This document shows, piece by piece, positions 7,858 through 15,985 of a stretch of DNA of 64,000 bases. A model generated the notes under the pieces. It was not told where the DNA came from, searched no databases, and saw only the letters and a program-made list of their open reading frames with translations. Positions within the stretch are counted from its first letter, which is position 1; each line of letters opens with the position of its first letter. The translations under genes and the position numbers were made by a program. Source of the DNA: Azotobacter chroococcum (lineage in GTDB: Bacteria > Pseudomonadota > Gammaproteobacteria > Pseudomonadales > Pseudomonadaceae); the NCBI RefSeq assembly GCF_004339665.1, contig NZ_SMMU01000010.1, forward strand, positions 1-64,000, given 5' to 3'.

Positions 7858-8769
7858 CTAGAACCAACGCTCCTGCAAGGCGTTTCTCAGCGCTATCCGG
7901 GGCTCCCAGCCCAGGGCGCTGCGAATGGGCTCATTGCTGCAGGACCAGTCGGGATGGGTCAACTCGCCCACCTTCGCCGGCGTCAGCATGGGCGCGTGGC
8001 TGCTCAGCTGTGAAACGAGCAGATTGACTCGGGCGAGCCCCTTCAGGAGTGGCGCTGGAACCGTGATCCGGCGCACCGGACCCTGGCGAATCTCTGCGGC
8101 GATGGCGGCGATGCTGTTCCAATCATAACCGCCCGGCTGGCAATCATTCAGTTCGTAGGTGGCGGCAGGCGCCTGCGGCGAATCCAACCATTGTCGCACG
8201 GCGCGCGCCAGATCCTCGACGTGCAGAAAGCTGAGCCGTGCATCGCCCTGCCCCAGCGTGAACAGCCAGCCGCGCAGCAGCCAGTCGAACAGGGGACGCA
8301 TTTCCCGGTCGCCCGGCCCGTACACCGCCGTGGGCCGGAACACCGTCACGGCGATGTCCCCGGCCGCCTGCCTGACCCGGCGCTCCGCCTCGAACTTCGA
8401 ATGAGCGTACCAGGACAGCTCCGGATGACGTGCCGCCAGCGACGACATCAACAGGAAGCGCTCACAGCAGCCACCGTTCCGGGCGGCCTCGATCAGGCGC
8501 AGGCTGCCGTCGATATTGATCCGGTTGAAATGCTCGGGCGTGCCGCCACGCACCGCGCCGGCGCAATGGATGAGCGTATCCGCCCCGGCGACCAGCCTGG
8601 CCAGGGCGTCTTCGTCCTCGAGGGTTCCGCGTATCCATTCGGTGCCGTCCTCGAAACCGTCTCGCTGACGGTTCAAGGCGCGCAGCGGCACGCCCGCCTG
8701 CATCAGCTGCCGGCGCAGGACACCGCCGATGAAGCCGGTCGCCCCCGTCAGGGCAACGATCCGCGCCAT
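7858..8769 (-). CDS. cerR: NAD(P)-dependent extended SDR, CerR-like ceramide/ketosphinganine reductase
   Basis: 303 residues, an extended short-chain dehydrogenase with the glycine-rich loop ALTGATGFIGG at the N-terminus, CAGAVRGG near residue 70, the catalytic YAHSK near 122 and FRPTAVYGPGD. Such proteins are usually annotated as NAD-dependent epimerases. In the Caulobacter ceramide cluster an SDR of this type (CerR) reduces the 3-keto group made by Spt. Position between acp and the acyl-AMP ligase, on the same strand, supports this role here. A sugar epimerase is the main alternative, but no sugar-nucleotide genes adjoin it. Confidence 0.78.
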   Translation of the reverse strand: MARIVALTGATGFIGGVLRRQLMQAGVPLRALNRQRDGFEDGTEWIRGTLEDEDALARLVAGADTLIHCAGAVRGGTPEHFNRINIDGSLRLIEAARNGGCCERFLLMSSLAARHPELSWYAHSKFEAERRVRQAAGDIAVTVFRPTAVYGPGDREMRPLFDWLLRGWLFTLGQGDARLSFLHVEDLARAVRQWLDSPQAPAATYELNDCQPGGYDWNSIAAIAAEIRQGPVRRITVPAPLLKGLARVNLLVSQLSSHAPMLTPAKVGELTHPDWSCSNEPIRSALGWEPRIALRNALQERWF

Positions 8770-8775
8770 GGGCCG

Positions 8776-10524
8776 CTACCCGCAGACCATGGACAGCCCG
8801 GACGCAGACTGTGCCTGAGCCAGGAAACGCTTGCGCGCTTCGGCCCGCGAGGGCTTGCCCGACGAGGTGCGTGGCAGGGAATGGGGCGGAACCAGCTCCA
8901 CGAAAGCGATGAAGCCGAATTCGCTGCTGATCAGCCCGGCCAGGGCGCGCACCAGTTGCTCGCGCCTTTCCAGGTCGCTGACCCGGCACTGGACCTGCAC
9001 CACGACCTGGGGATCGGGAACCGCGGGAACGAGGAAGGCGATCACGTCGCCCGGCCGCACCTCGGACTGGGACTCGACCAGATATTCGACGTCCTGCGGC
9101 CAGATGTTCCGGCCACGCACGATCAGCAGATCCTTCTGCCGGCCGGTGATGAACAACTCGCCAGCGCTCAGATAGCCAAGATCGCCGGTATCCAGCCAGC
9201 CGCCGTCCAGAGCCGCCTGCGTGGATTCCTCGTCGCGGAAATACCCCGACATCACGCTCGGCCCCTGCAGCATCACCCGCCCGACTCGACGCTCCGGCAG
9301 GGAGCGTCCGGCCTCGTCACGAATTTCCAGGCGGTGCCCGGGAAGCACGGCACCACAGTTGACGAAGGTGCTGGCCTGGCTGTCCTCGCCGCCGAAGGGT
9401 ACGGCCATCGACTGATGCTCCAGGGCATGGCGCTCGATGCGGTCCACCACAACCCCCGCGCCACGACGGCCGAAGCTGGCGCCCAGCGTACACTCCGCCA
9501 GGCCATAGCAGGGCAGGAAGGCCGTCCGCGCGAAGCCCGCCGGGGCGAACTGCTCGGCGAAACGCTCCAGCACCTCCGCGCGAATCGGCTCCGCGCCGGT
9601 ACCGGCAATGCGCCAGCTGGAGAGGTCGAACTGGGCCGCTTCGCCCTCCCGAACGCGACGGGCGCACAGGTCATAGCCAAAGGGCGGCGCGAACGAGATG
9701 GTGCCGCGGTTCTGGCTGATCAGGTTGAGCCATTGCCGGGGCCGCATGGCGAAATCCTGGGTACGCAGGTAGTCCACCGACAACTGCGAGGCCATCGGGC
9801 CCAGCACGAAGCCCACCAGTCCCATGTCGTGGTAGAACGGCAGCCAGGAGACGCAGCGGTCGCCGGGACGCACGCCCAGCCCGTCGCGGATCATGCCTTG
9901 CAGGTTGGCCATGGCCGCCTGTTGCGTCACCACCACGCCGCGCGGGAAGCGGGTGCTCCCCGAGGTGTACTGCAGATAGGCCACCTCGTCCGGCCGGGAA
10001 GGCTCCAGTTCCACCGGCGGAACCGCCCGCCCCTTCATCTCCTCGACCGAGCCGACGAAGATCGTGCGGAAAGACGCGGCCGCCTCCTGCGCGAACGGCA
10101 GCCACGCGGCAGGCGCCAGGACGGCGGAGGGTTCGCAGCTCTTCAGCAGCGTGGCGAGTTTCTCGACATAGGCGGCATGACTGCCCAGCCCGGACGGAAT
10201 GGGCAGCGGCACCGGAATGAACCCGGCATATTGGCAGCCATAGAAGGCCTCCATGAATCCCGGCTCAGTGTCGGCGATCAAGGCTACCCGGTCACCCCGG
10301 CGCAACCCGAGCCCATGCAGGCGCCTGGCCAGAGCCCGCGCCTCCCGCCTCACCTCGGCATAGGGAACCACAGCCGTCAGGCGGCAGCGCCCGTCATAGA
10401 AATTCAGGCCGGTATGCCCCAGCGCCGCGTAATCGAGGGCCTCTGCCAGTGTCGAGAAGTCTGCCAGGCGCGGAGCCAGGGCGTTTTGCGTAGGAGTTGC
10501 AGACATAGCGGGTTTGGCCATCAT
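8776..10524 (-). CDS. aasR: Fatty-acyl-AMP ligase / acyl-ACP synthetase (AasR-like)
   Basis: About 582 residues of the ANL superfamily. The adenylate-binding P-loop is YTSGSTRFPRGV near residue 185, followed by LPFYHDMGLVG, YGLAECTLGASFG, the WLDTGDLG segment and ELFITGRQKDLLIVRGRN, ending with a C-terminal catalytic lysine region SLPRTSSGKPSR. The GRQKDLLIVRGRNIWPQD form is typical of fatty-acyl-AMP ligases, which load acyl groups on carrier proteins rather than CoA. It would load the ACP of this operon. Start chosen at 10524 with SD AGGA; 10521 and 10593 are possible. It is the first gene of the minus-strand operon aasR-cerR-acp-spt, only 6 bases from cerR. Confidence 0.85.
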   Translation of the reverse strand: MMAKPAMSATPTQNALAPRLADFSTLAEALDYAALGHTGLNFYDGRCRLTAVVPYAEVRREARALARRLHGLGLRRGDRVALIADTEPGFMEAFYGCQYAGFIPVPLPIPSGLGSHAAYVEKLATLLKSCEPSAVLAPAAWLPFAQEAAASFRTIFVGSVEEMKGRAVPPVELEPSRPDEVAYLQYTSGSTRFPRGVVVTQQAAMANLQGMIRDGLGVRPGDRCVSWLPFYHDMGLVGFVLGPMASQLSVDYLRTQDFAMRPRQWLNLISQNRGTISFAPPFGYDLCARRVREGEAAQFDLSSWRIAGTGAEPIRAEVLERFAEQFAPAGFARTAFLPCYGLAECTLGASFGRRGAGVVVDRIERHALEHQSMAVPFGGEDSQASTFVNCGAVLPGHRLEIRDEAGRSLPERRVGRVMLQGPSVMSGYFRDEESTQAALDGGWLDTGDLGYLSAGELFITGRQKDLLIVRGRNIWPQDVEYLVESQSEVRPGDVIAFLVPAVPDPQVVVQVQCRVSDLERREQLVRALAGLISSEFGFIAFVELVPPHSLPRTSSGKPSRAEARKRFLAQAQSASGLSMVCG

Positions 10525-10884
10525 TCCAGTCCTGGCATTTTTCAGCGCAACAACCGTTCCCTGCAGCGGATCGCTCAGCGAGGCCGGCAGCATCTGGAAT
10601 CATAAAAATCAACAAAGCGCGATTGAACACGATCAGACCAGAGTAGTCCATTCCGACCGCTCAAACCGTAGGCTAGACAAAAGATGACGGGGAGGTTACC
10701 CCTCCCGGCCCGGTTAGGGCGCTCTATATAACCCAACTTCGACTACACTTCCCTCCTTTTACCCAAAGCACCCCCAAATAACCATTCCAGAGGGCATGGA
10801 AAAAGCCATGCGCCGCCGAACCACGCCTTCGCAGCCGATCGGCAAACGGTCAGGAATGGCCAGTCGAGCCAGAGGAGCCCCGGT
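10525..10884. promoter_or_regulatory. Divergent control region of the sphingolipid locus
   Basis: 360 bases between the oppositely oriented acyl-AMP ligase and ceramide synthase genes, more AT-rich than the flanks. GGGAGG at 10690-10695 and CCTCCC at 10701-10706 form a hairpin. A TATA-rich patch (CTCTATATAA, about 10732-10741) looks like a -10 element. The 13-mer CAGAGGGCATGGA occurs at 10788-10800 and again at 10902-10914, just inside the ceramide synthase frame. A regulator could bind these repeats. No transcription factor gene is nearby. Confidence 0.4.
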
Positions 10885-12039
10885 TTGAATCAACCTCCCT
10901 TCAGAGGGCATGGACCGCTCGTTACCAGACCGGTGCTGGACAAGGCCGATCTTGATACCTTCATCGCCCTGCCGGGCAGGCTCCACCGCAACGACCCGCA
11001 CTGGGTGGAACCCCTCCACGCCGAACGCCGCGACCAGCTTTCGCCGAAGAACCCCATCTTCGCCCATCTCGAATGGCAGGCCTGGATCGCCTGGTCGGGA
11101 AGCGAACCCGTGGGACGCATCAGCGCGCAGGTGGACCGACTGCATCGCCAACTGCACGGTCCGGATACGGGCCACTTCGGCATGCTGGCGGCGGTCGACG
11201 ATCCCACCGTCTTCGAGTCCCTGATGGCGACCGCGGAGCACTGGCTGCTCGAGCACGGCGCGCGGCGGATAACCGGCCCCTTCAGCCTGACCATCAACGA
11301 GGAAAGCGGCCTGCTGGTCGAAGGCTTCGACCGGCCTCCCTCGGTCATGATGGGCCACGGCCAGCCCTGGTACGGCGCCCGGGTCGAGGCCCTGGGCTAC
11401 CGCCCGGCAGCGGACCTGCTGGCCTACTGGATGCGCACGGACGAGCTGAACTTCCCGCCCCCGCTGTGCCACCTGATGGAGCGATGGCGCGACCGCGTGC
11501 GCATCCGCCCGCTGGATCGACGGCGCTTCGCGGAGGAGATCCAGTTGCTGCGCGACATCTTCAACGACGCCTGGGCGGAGAATTGGGGCTTCGTCCCCTT
11601 CACCGAGGCGGAATTCGAGGCCGTGGGCAACCACCTCAAGCTGCTGGTGCCGGACGACCTGCTGTACATCGCCGAGGTCGACGGCGAACCCAGCGCCTTC
11701 ATCGTCGCCCTCCCCAACCTCAACGAAGCGATCGCGCCCCTGCACGGGCGCCTGCTGCCTTTCGGCTGGCTCCGCCTGCTGTGGCGGCTGAAGGTCCGCG
11801 GCCTGCGTACCGCCCGCGTCCCGCTGATGGGCGTGCGCCGGGCGCATCAGCGCAGCCGCCTGGGCTCCGTGCTGGCCCTGTACCTGATCGAGGCGCTCAA
11901 GCCGCCCTTCGTCCGGCGCGGGCTCGAGGCGCTGGAGATGTCATGGATTCTGGAAAGCAACCGCGGCATGCGGAACATCCTCGAACATATCGGGGCGTAT
12001 CCCTACAAAAGGTATCGGGTCTATGAAAAGCGAATCTGA
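10885..12039 (+). CDS. bcerS: Bacterial ceramide synthase-like GNAT fold protein (bCerS)
   Basis: 384 residues from a TTG start with a strong SD (GAGGAG, 10872-10877). The frame begins NQPPFRGHGPL; the conserved core starts LDTFIALPGRLHRNDPHWVEP, then VGRISAQVDR, GPFSLTINEESGLLVEGFD and NWGFVPFTEAEF. This long double-GNAT-like family is often called hypothetical or N-acetyltransferase; its Caulobacter member is the bacterial ceramide synthase, which N-acylates the long-chain base. It reads divergently from the spt operon and overlaps the next gene by 17 bases. Assignment rests on family pattern and locus content. Confidence 0.78.
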   Translation: MNQPPFRGHGPLVTRPVLDKADLDTFIALPGRLHRNDPHWVEPLHAERRDQLSPKNPIFAHLEWQAWIAWSGSEPVGRISAQVDRLHRQLHGPDTGHFGMLAAVDDPTVFESLMATAEHWLLEHGARRITGPFSLTINEESGLLVEGFDRPPSVMMGHGQPWYGARVEALGYRPAADLLAYWMRTDELNFPPPLCHLMERWRDRVRIRPLDRRRFAEEIQLLRDIFNDAWAENWGFVPFTEAEFEAVGNHLKLLVPDDLLYIAEVDGEPSAFIVALPNLNEAIAPLHGRLLPFGWLRLLWRLKVRGLRTARVPLMGVRRAHQRSRLGSVLALYLIEALKPPFVRRGLEALEMSWILESNRGMRNILEHIGAYPYKRYRVYEKRI

Positions 12040-12853
12040 GGCAGGACGCTGCGCCGCACTGGTGCTGGCGGCCGACCGGCATGCGGACGATGCCGTGGCG
12101 AGCGCAGCCGGCGTCGCCTGCAAGGCCCTGGCGCCGGTCGGCGGCGTACCCATGGTCCACCGGGTCATCCAGAGCCTGCGGACAAGCCGTCTGGTCGGCC
12201 GGATCAGCCTGGTCGGCCCGGCCCGCGACCTGCTGCGCCAGGATGCCGAACTCGAACATAGCCTGGCCGACGGCAGCCTGGGCTGGCTGGAAAACGCCGG
12301 CTCGCCGAGCGCCAGCGCGGCACGCGCCCTGGAAGGCACAGCCCCCGGACAGCCGGTGCTGCTGACCACGGCCGATCACGCCCTGCTGAGCCCGGCCATC
12401 GTCGATCACTTTCTCGAACGGGCGCTGGCCGGCGACTGCGACTTCGTCGTCGGCGTGGCCCGCCTGGACACCGTGCAGGCGGGCTATCCCGACACCCGGC
12501 GCACCGCCATCCGGCTGCGCGGCGGGCCGTACTGCGGCTGCAACCTGTTCGCCTTCACCAGCGGGCGGGGCCGCGAGCTGGCGACCTTCTGGCGCCGGGT
12601 CGAACAGGAGCGCAAGCGTCCCTGGCGGGTGATCGCCGGCGCGCTGGGCCCGGCGGCCACCCTCCGCTACCTGCTCGGCCGCCTGACCCTGGAACAGGCC
12701 CTGGCGCAGCTGTCGCGCAAGCTCGGGGTGAAGATCGGCGCCGTCGTGCTGCCCTTCGCCGAAGCCGCCATCGACGTCGACTCCCGGGCGGATCTCGCCC
12801 TGGTCGAACGGATTCTGGCGCAGCGGACGACGCAGAGGAGCGCTCAGTCCTGA
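12023..12853 (+). CDS. MobA-like nucleotidyltransferase
   Basis: 276 residues. The N-terminal CAALVLAADRHADD and KALAPVGGVPMVHRVIQSL segments fit a MobA-like NTP-transferase fold, although the usual GxGxR loop is degenerate. LLTTADHALLSP near residue 115 replaces the usual nucleotide- and metal-binding GD segment with a TADH motif. The start overlaps the ceramide synthase gene, so the two are probably co-translated. The end overlaps that of the convergent nucleotidyltransferase by 10 bases. It may activate a headgroup precursor; the substrate is unknown. Confidence 0.65.
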   Translation: MKSESEAGRCAALVLAADRHADDAVASAAGVACKALAPVGGVPMVHRVIQSLRTSRLVGRISLVGPARDLLRQDAELEHSLADGSLGWLENAGSPSASAARALEGTAPGQPVLLTTADHALLSPAIVDHFLERALAGDCDFVVGVARLDTVQAGYPDTRRTAIRLRGGPYCGCNLFAFTSGRGRELATFWRRVEQERKRPWRVIAGALGPAATLRYLLGRLTLEQALAQLSRKLGVKIGAVVLPFAEAAIDVDSRADLALVERILAQRTTQRSAQS

Positions 12854-13623
12854 ATCGCGGCCATCGGTATGTTCCAGAAGCGGGCCTTGGCCCGGACGGA
12901 CTCCAGATCCGCCGGGAAGTCCAGCTCTCCCCAGCTCAGCCCCTCGATGGACTGCACGAACACCTGGCCCGTGTCCTGCGCCAGCTGGTCGATGATGCTG
13001 AGGTACCAGCGCTGCAGCGCCTCCGGGCGGCGCATCTGCGCCTCGAGCGTCTGGCGGAACAGCGCCGCGCCCTGCGGCTGGAAATACATCATGCCGATGG
13101 ACTCGCCGTCGATGTGGGCCAGCGGCAGCGTCTTGCCGACCCGCGTCAGCCGCTCGCCGTCCAGGCAGACCTTCATGTCGTCGCTGTCGTAGCCGGCCTT
13201 CCGGTCGATGGCGAGGGTGATGGGCCGTGGCGGCGCCTCCAGCAAGCGCTCCAGGACCGCCAGCTCGAACAGGGTGTCGCCGTTCAGGAGGAGGAACTCG
13301 TCCTGCATGGCCTGCCGGGCCATCCAGCAGCTGGCCAGGTTGTCCGCCACCTCGAAGAAGGGGTTGTACAGCGTCGCGACGGTGCCCGTCCCATAACGAT
13401 CGCTCAGCACGCGCTCGACCTGCTCCGCGCCGTATCCCACGACCACCGTGACATGCCCGATGCCGGCGGCCAGCAACGCATCGATCTGCCACTCGATGAC
13501 GCTGCGCCCGGCGATATCGAGCAGGCACTTGGGGCTGTTTTCGGTGAAGGGAAGGAGGCGACGTCCCTGGCCGGCGCTCAGAATGACGGCCCGACGGAGC
13601 TCATTCCGCTTGAAAAGATTCAT
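12844..13623 (-). CDS. Sugar/choline-phosphate-type nucleotidyltransferase
   Basis: About 259 residues. RAVILSAGQGRRLLPFTENSPKCLLDIAGRS is the classical NTP-transferase signature (split here: GxGxR loop, then PKCLL), followed by VVVGYGAEQVE and LLLNGDTLFE with the metal-binding aspartate. Proteins of this shape make CDP-, UDP- or dTDP-activated sugars or alcohol phosphates. The ATG at 13623 has SD GGAGA at good spacing; a longer frame to 13698 lacks one. It is the only minus-strand gene between the ceramide synthase operon and the lptF-like gene. Production of a CDP-alcohol or CDP-polyol used by the locus is a reasonable inference. Confidence 0.7.
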   Translation of the reverse strand: MNLFKRNELRRAVILSAGQGRRLLPFTENSPKCLLDIAGRSVIEWQIDALLAAGIGHVTVVVGYGAEQVERVLSDRYGTGTVATLYNPFFEVADNLASCWMARQAMQDEFLLLNGDTLFELAVLERLLEAPPRPITLAIDRKAGYDSDDMKVCLDGERLTRVGKTLPLAHIDGESIGMMYFQPQGAALFRQTLEAQMRRPEALQRWYLSIIDQLAQDTGQVFVQSIEGLSWGELDFPADLESVRAKARFWNIPMAAIQD

Positions 13624-13769
13624 GCAATCTCCAGTCACTGTTCTAAAACCCGGCCCATTCCGTGCGGACAACACCGCGTTTCCCCTCGAATAGACCAAGG
13701 CATTCAGGATAGCCTATCTTGCATGACCGGACGCATGACACGACCGGCGAGGAGAAGGTTCGAGTATTC

Positions 13770-14843
13770 ATGCTTCTGATCGAGCGCTACGTCATCACCG
13801 AGGCACGCCGGCCGCTGCTGGTCATGCTGGGGATTCTGGTCTTCATCTTCGCGGCCTATTCCGCCGAGCGCTATCTGGCAGAAGCCGCCAACGGCACCCT
13901 GGCCCTCAGGGTGGTTTTCGACATCGTCGTGTACAAGGTCCTGATTGCGCTGGAAGTACTGATTCCGGTGGCCCTGTACGTATCGGTGGTCCTCAGCCTG
14001 GGGCGCCTGTATCACGACTCGGAAATCACCGCCGTGGCCGCCGCGGGCATGAGTCCGCTGCGGATCTACAAGGCGGTGGCCATTCTCGCGCTCCCCATCG
14101 CCGTTGGCGTCGCCGCCCTGTCGCTGTACGGGCGCCCCTGGGCCTATGCCAATGCCTACCGGCTCGAACAGGAGTCGAAGAGCGAGCTGGATATCCACCA
14201 CCTGCTGGCGGGGCGCTTCAACGTCAATGCCGAAAACGGCCGGATGATCCTGGCTGAACACATCGATCACCAGAGCGGCCGGCTGCAGGACGTCCTGATC
14301 TTCGATGGCGGCGAGCGGAAAACCCGCCTGTACCGCTCCCAGGAAGCCTGGATCGCCGACCCCGACCCCTATGATCCGGCCATCGAGATGACGCATGGCA
14401 CCGCCTATTCTCTGCAGCACAGCGGTATCCAGGACAAGCGGATCCTGTTCAAACGGATGAACATCCACCTCGCCCCCCTCGAAACGACCGCGGAGTTCCG
14501 CAGGAAGGCCGCCCCCTGGCAGGAGCTCGCAGCCTCCTCGGCGCTTCCCGAGCGGGCGGAACTGCAATGGCGCGAATCCCGCGGCGTCAGCACCTTCATC
14601 CTGGCCCTGCTGGCCATTCCGCTCAGCCGGACCGCTCCCCGGCGGGGCCGCTTCGCCACCCTGCTGCCGGTGACGGCCGTCTATGCAGTGATCTTCTACG
14701 CCGGCGACATCTGCAAGAGCCTGGTGGCGAACGGCTCGCTGCCGCTGACGCCCGGACTCTGGCTGGTACCCCTGGCCATGGGGCTCGTGCTGATTGGCCT
14801 GGTCGTCCGCGAGCGGGCCATCGTCCGGGTGAAGGCGGCATGA
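13770..14843 (+). CDS. LptF-like permease (YjgP/YjgQ family)
   Basis: About 357 residues with the YjgP/YjgQ layout: an N-terminal pair of helices (YVITEARRPLLVMLGILVFI; LEVLIPVALYVSVVLSLGRL), a helix after AAGMSPLRIY, a periplasmic beta-jellyroll-type domain (about residues 130-260), then three C-terminal helices. LptF and LptG form the transmembrane dimer that extracts LPS from the inner membrane with LptB2. Housekeeping lptFG in Pseudomonas lie elsewhere beside pepA, so this is probably a second pair. The ATG at 13770 opens the conserved part; its SD (GGAGAAGG) is 11 bases away. A TTG at 13719 is an alternative. Confidence 0.82.
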   Translation: MLLIERYVITEARRPLLVMLGILVFIFAAYSAERYLAEAANGTLALRVVFDIVVYKVLIALEVLIPVALYVSVVLSLGRLYHDSEITAVAAAGMSPLRIYKAVAILALPIAVGVAALSLYGRPWAYANAYRLEQESKSELDIHHLLAGRFNVNAENGRMILAEHIDHQSGRLQDVLIFDGGERKTRLYRSQEAWIADPDPYDPAIEMTHGTAYSLQHSGIQDKRILFKRMNIHLAPLETTAEFRRKAAPWQELAASSALPERAELQWRESRGVSTFILALLAIPLSRTAPRRGRFATLLPVTAVYAVIFYAGDICKSLVANGSLPLTPGLWLVPLAMGLVLIGLVVRERAIVRVKAA

Positions 14844-15910
14844 AGACTCTCGACCTGTACATCCTGCGCAATGTCTTCCTCGGCTTCATCGCCGCGGCAG
14901 CCCTGCTGCTGCCGCTGTTCAGCACCCTGGACCTGGTCGGCGAACTCGACGACATCGGCGACGAGGGCTACCGGCTGGCCCAGGCGCTCCAGGTCGTGCT
15001 GATGACCATGCCGCGCCGCGCCGTGGAGCTGGGGCCCTTCATCGCCCTGCTGGGGGGCATCGCGGCCCTCGGCCAGCTCGCCCTGTCGCAGGAGCTCAGC
15101 ATCATGCGGGCGGCGGGCATCTCCGCCACCCGGATCGGCCTCACCACCCTGCTGGCCGGCGCGCTGCTGGCCGGCGCGCTGGGCGCAGTCGACGAGTTCC
15201 TGGCCTCGCCCCTGCAGCAGAAGGCCGTGCAGATGCGCGCGCACGCCAAGCCGGACACCGACAAGGACGACAGCATCTGGGCGCGCAAGGACGGGCAGGT
15301 CGTCCGCATCGGCAGTCTGGGTACCGGGCGCGTGCCCAACCATCTGGAAATCTTCCAGTTCGACGAGCGCAACCGGTTGCAGGAATACATCCTGGCCGAG
15401 CATGCCGAGATCCAGCCCGGCGGAATCTGGCAGCTCCACAACGTCCAGCTGAAGCGCTGGGACGGCGAGTCGGAAAGCGTCCAGCAGCTCGAGCAGCTGC
15501 CCTGGCACGCCATTCTGCCCGATACCCCCCTGGACGAGGTTACCCTTCCGCCCGAGAGCCTCTCGGCCCGGCAACTGCGCGGCTACGTGCATTTTCTGCA
15601 AAGTACCGGCCAGCCGGCGATCCAGTTCGAGATCGCCCTGTGGCAGAAGCTCGGCGTGCCGATCCTGATCCTGGCGATGATCCTGTTCGCGGTTCCCTTC
15701 AGCTTCGGGCCGGTGCGTTCGAACGGGCTCGGCAGCAGGCTGGCGCTCGGCGCGGTCATGGGGCTGCTGGTCTACATCAGCAACGAGATCCTGGTCAGCC
15801 TGGGCCAGCTGTTCAAACTGAACGCCCTGCTGGTCGGAGTGCTGCCGGCACTGGTCCTGCTCGGCATGGCCCTGGCCCTGGTGCGCCGGTTCGATCGGAG
15901 CAAGCCCTGA
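14840..15910 (+). CDS. LptG-like permease (YjgP/YjgQ family)
   Basis: 356 residues, coupled to the previous gene by an ATGA overlap. It begins MKTLDLYILRNVFLGFIAAA, typical of LptG, with QELSIMRAAGISATRIG (the coupling-helix region) near residue 90, a periplasmic domain around 120-260 and C-terminal helices from LGVPILILAMILFAVPFSFG. With its partner it would form a transport channel. No lptA, lptB, lptC or lptD lies nearby, so it would borrow the housekeeping LptB or use another ATPase. Placement between ceramide-synthesis and headgroup genes suggests sphingolipid export. Confidence 0.85.
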   Translation: MKTLDLYILRNVFLGFIAAAALLLPLFSTLDLVGELDDIGDEGYRLAQALQVVLMTMPRRAVELGPFIALLGGIAALGQLALSQELSIMRAAGISATRIGLTTLLAGALLAGALGAVDEFLASPLQQKAVQMRAHAKPDTDKDDSIWARKDGQVVRIGSLGTGRVPNHLEIFQFDERNRLQEYILAEHAEIQPGGIWQLHNVQLKRWDGESESVQQLEQLPWHAILPDTPLDEVTLPPESLSARQLRGYVHFLQSTGQPAIQFEIALWQKLGVPILILAMILFAVPFSFGPVRSNGLGSRLALGAVMGLLVYISNEILVSLGQLFKLNALLVGVLPALVLLGMALALVRRFDRSKP

Positions 15911-15985
15911 CGGCAGCCGCCATGCAGGCTCCTGACATGCTTTCATGAAGTCGACACATCGCAATTATCCGCTCAAGGCAAAAAC

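Noticed and set aside
7858-8769. Sugar-nucleotide epimerase
   Set aside because: Possible by fold, but the operon contains only lipid genes; CerR-like role is more economical.
8191-10605. 804-codon open frame on the plus strand
   Set aside because: Antisense of the acyl-AMP ligase and cerR-like genes; composition is typical of a shadow frame.
13719-13769. TTG-initiated N-terminal extension of the LptF-like protein
   Set aside because: The extension is charged and unlike LptF N-termini; the ATG at 13770 opens directly on the conserved helix.
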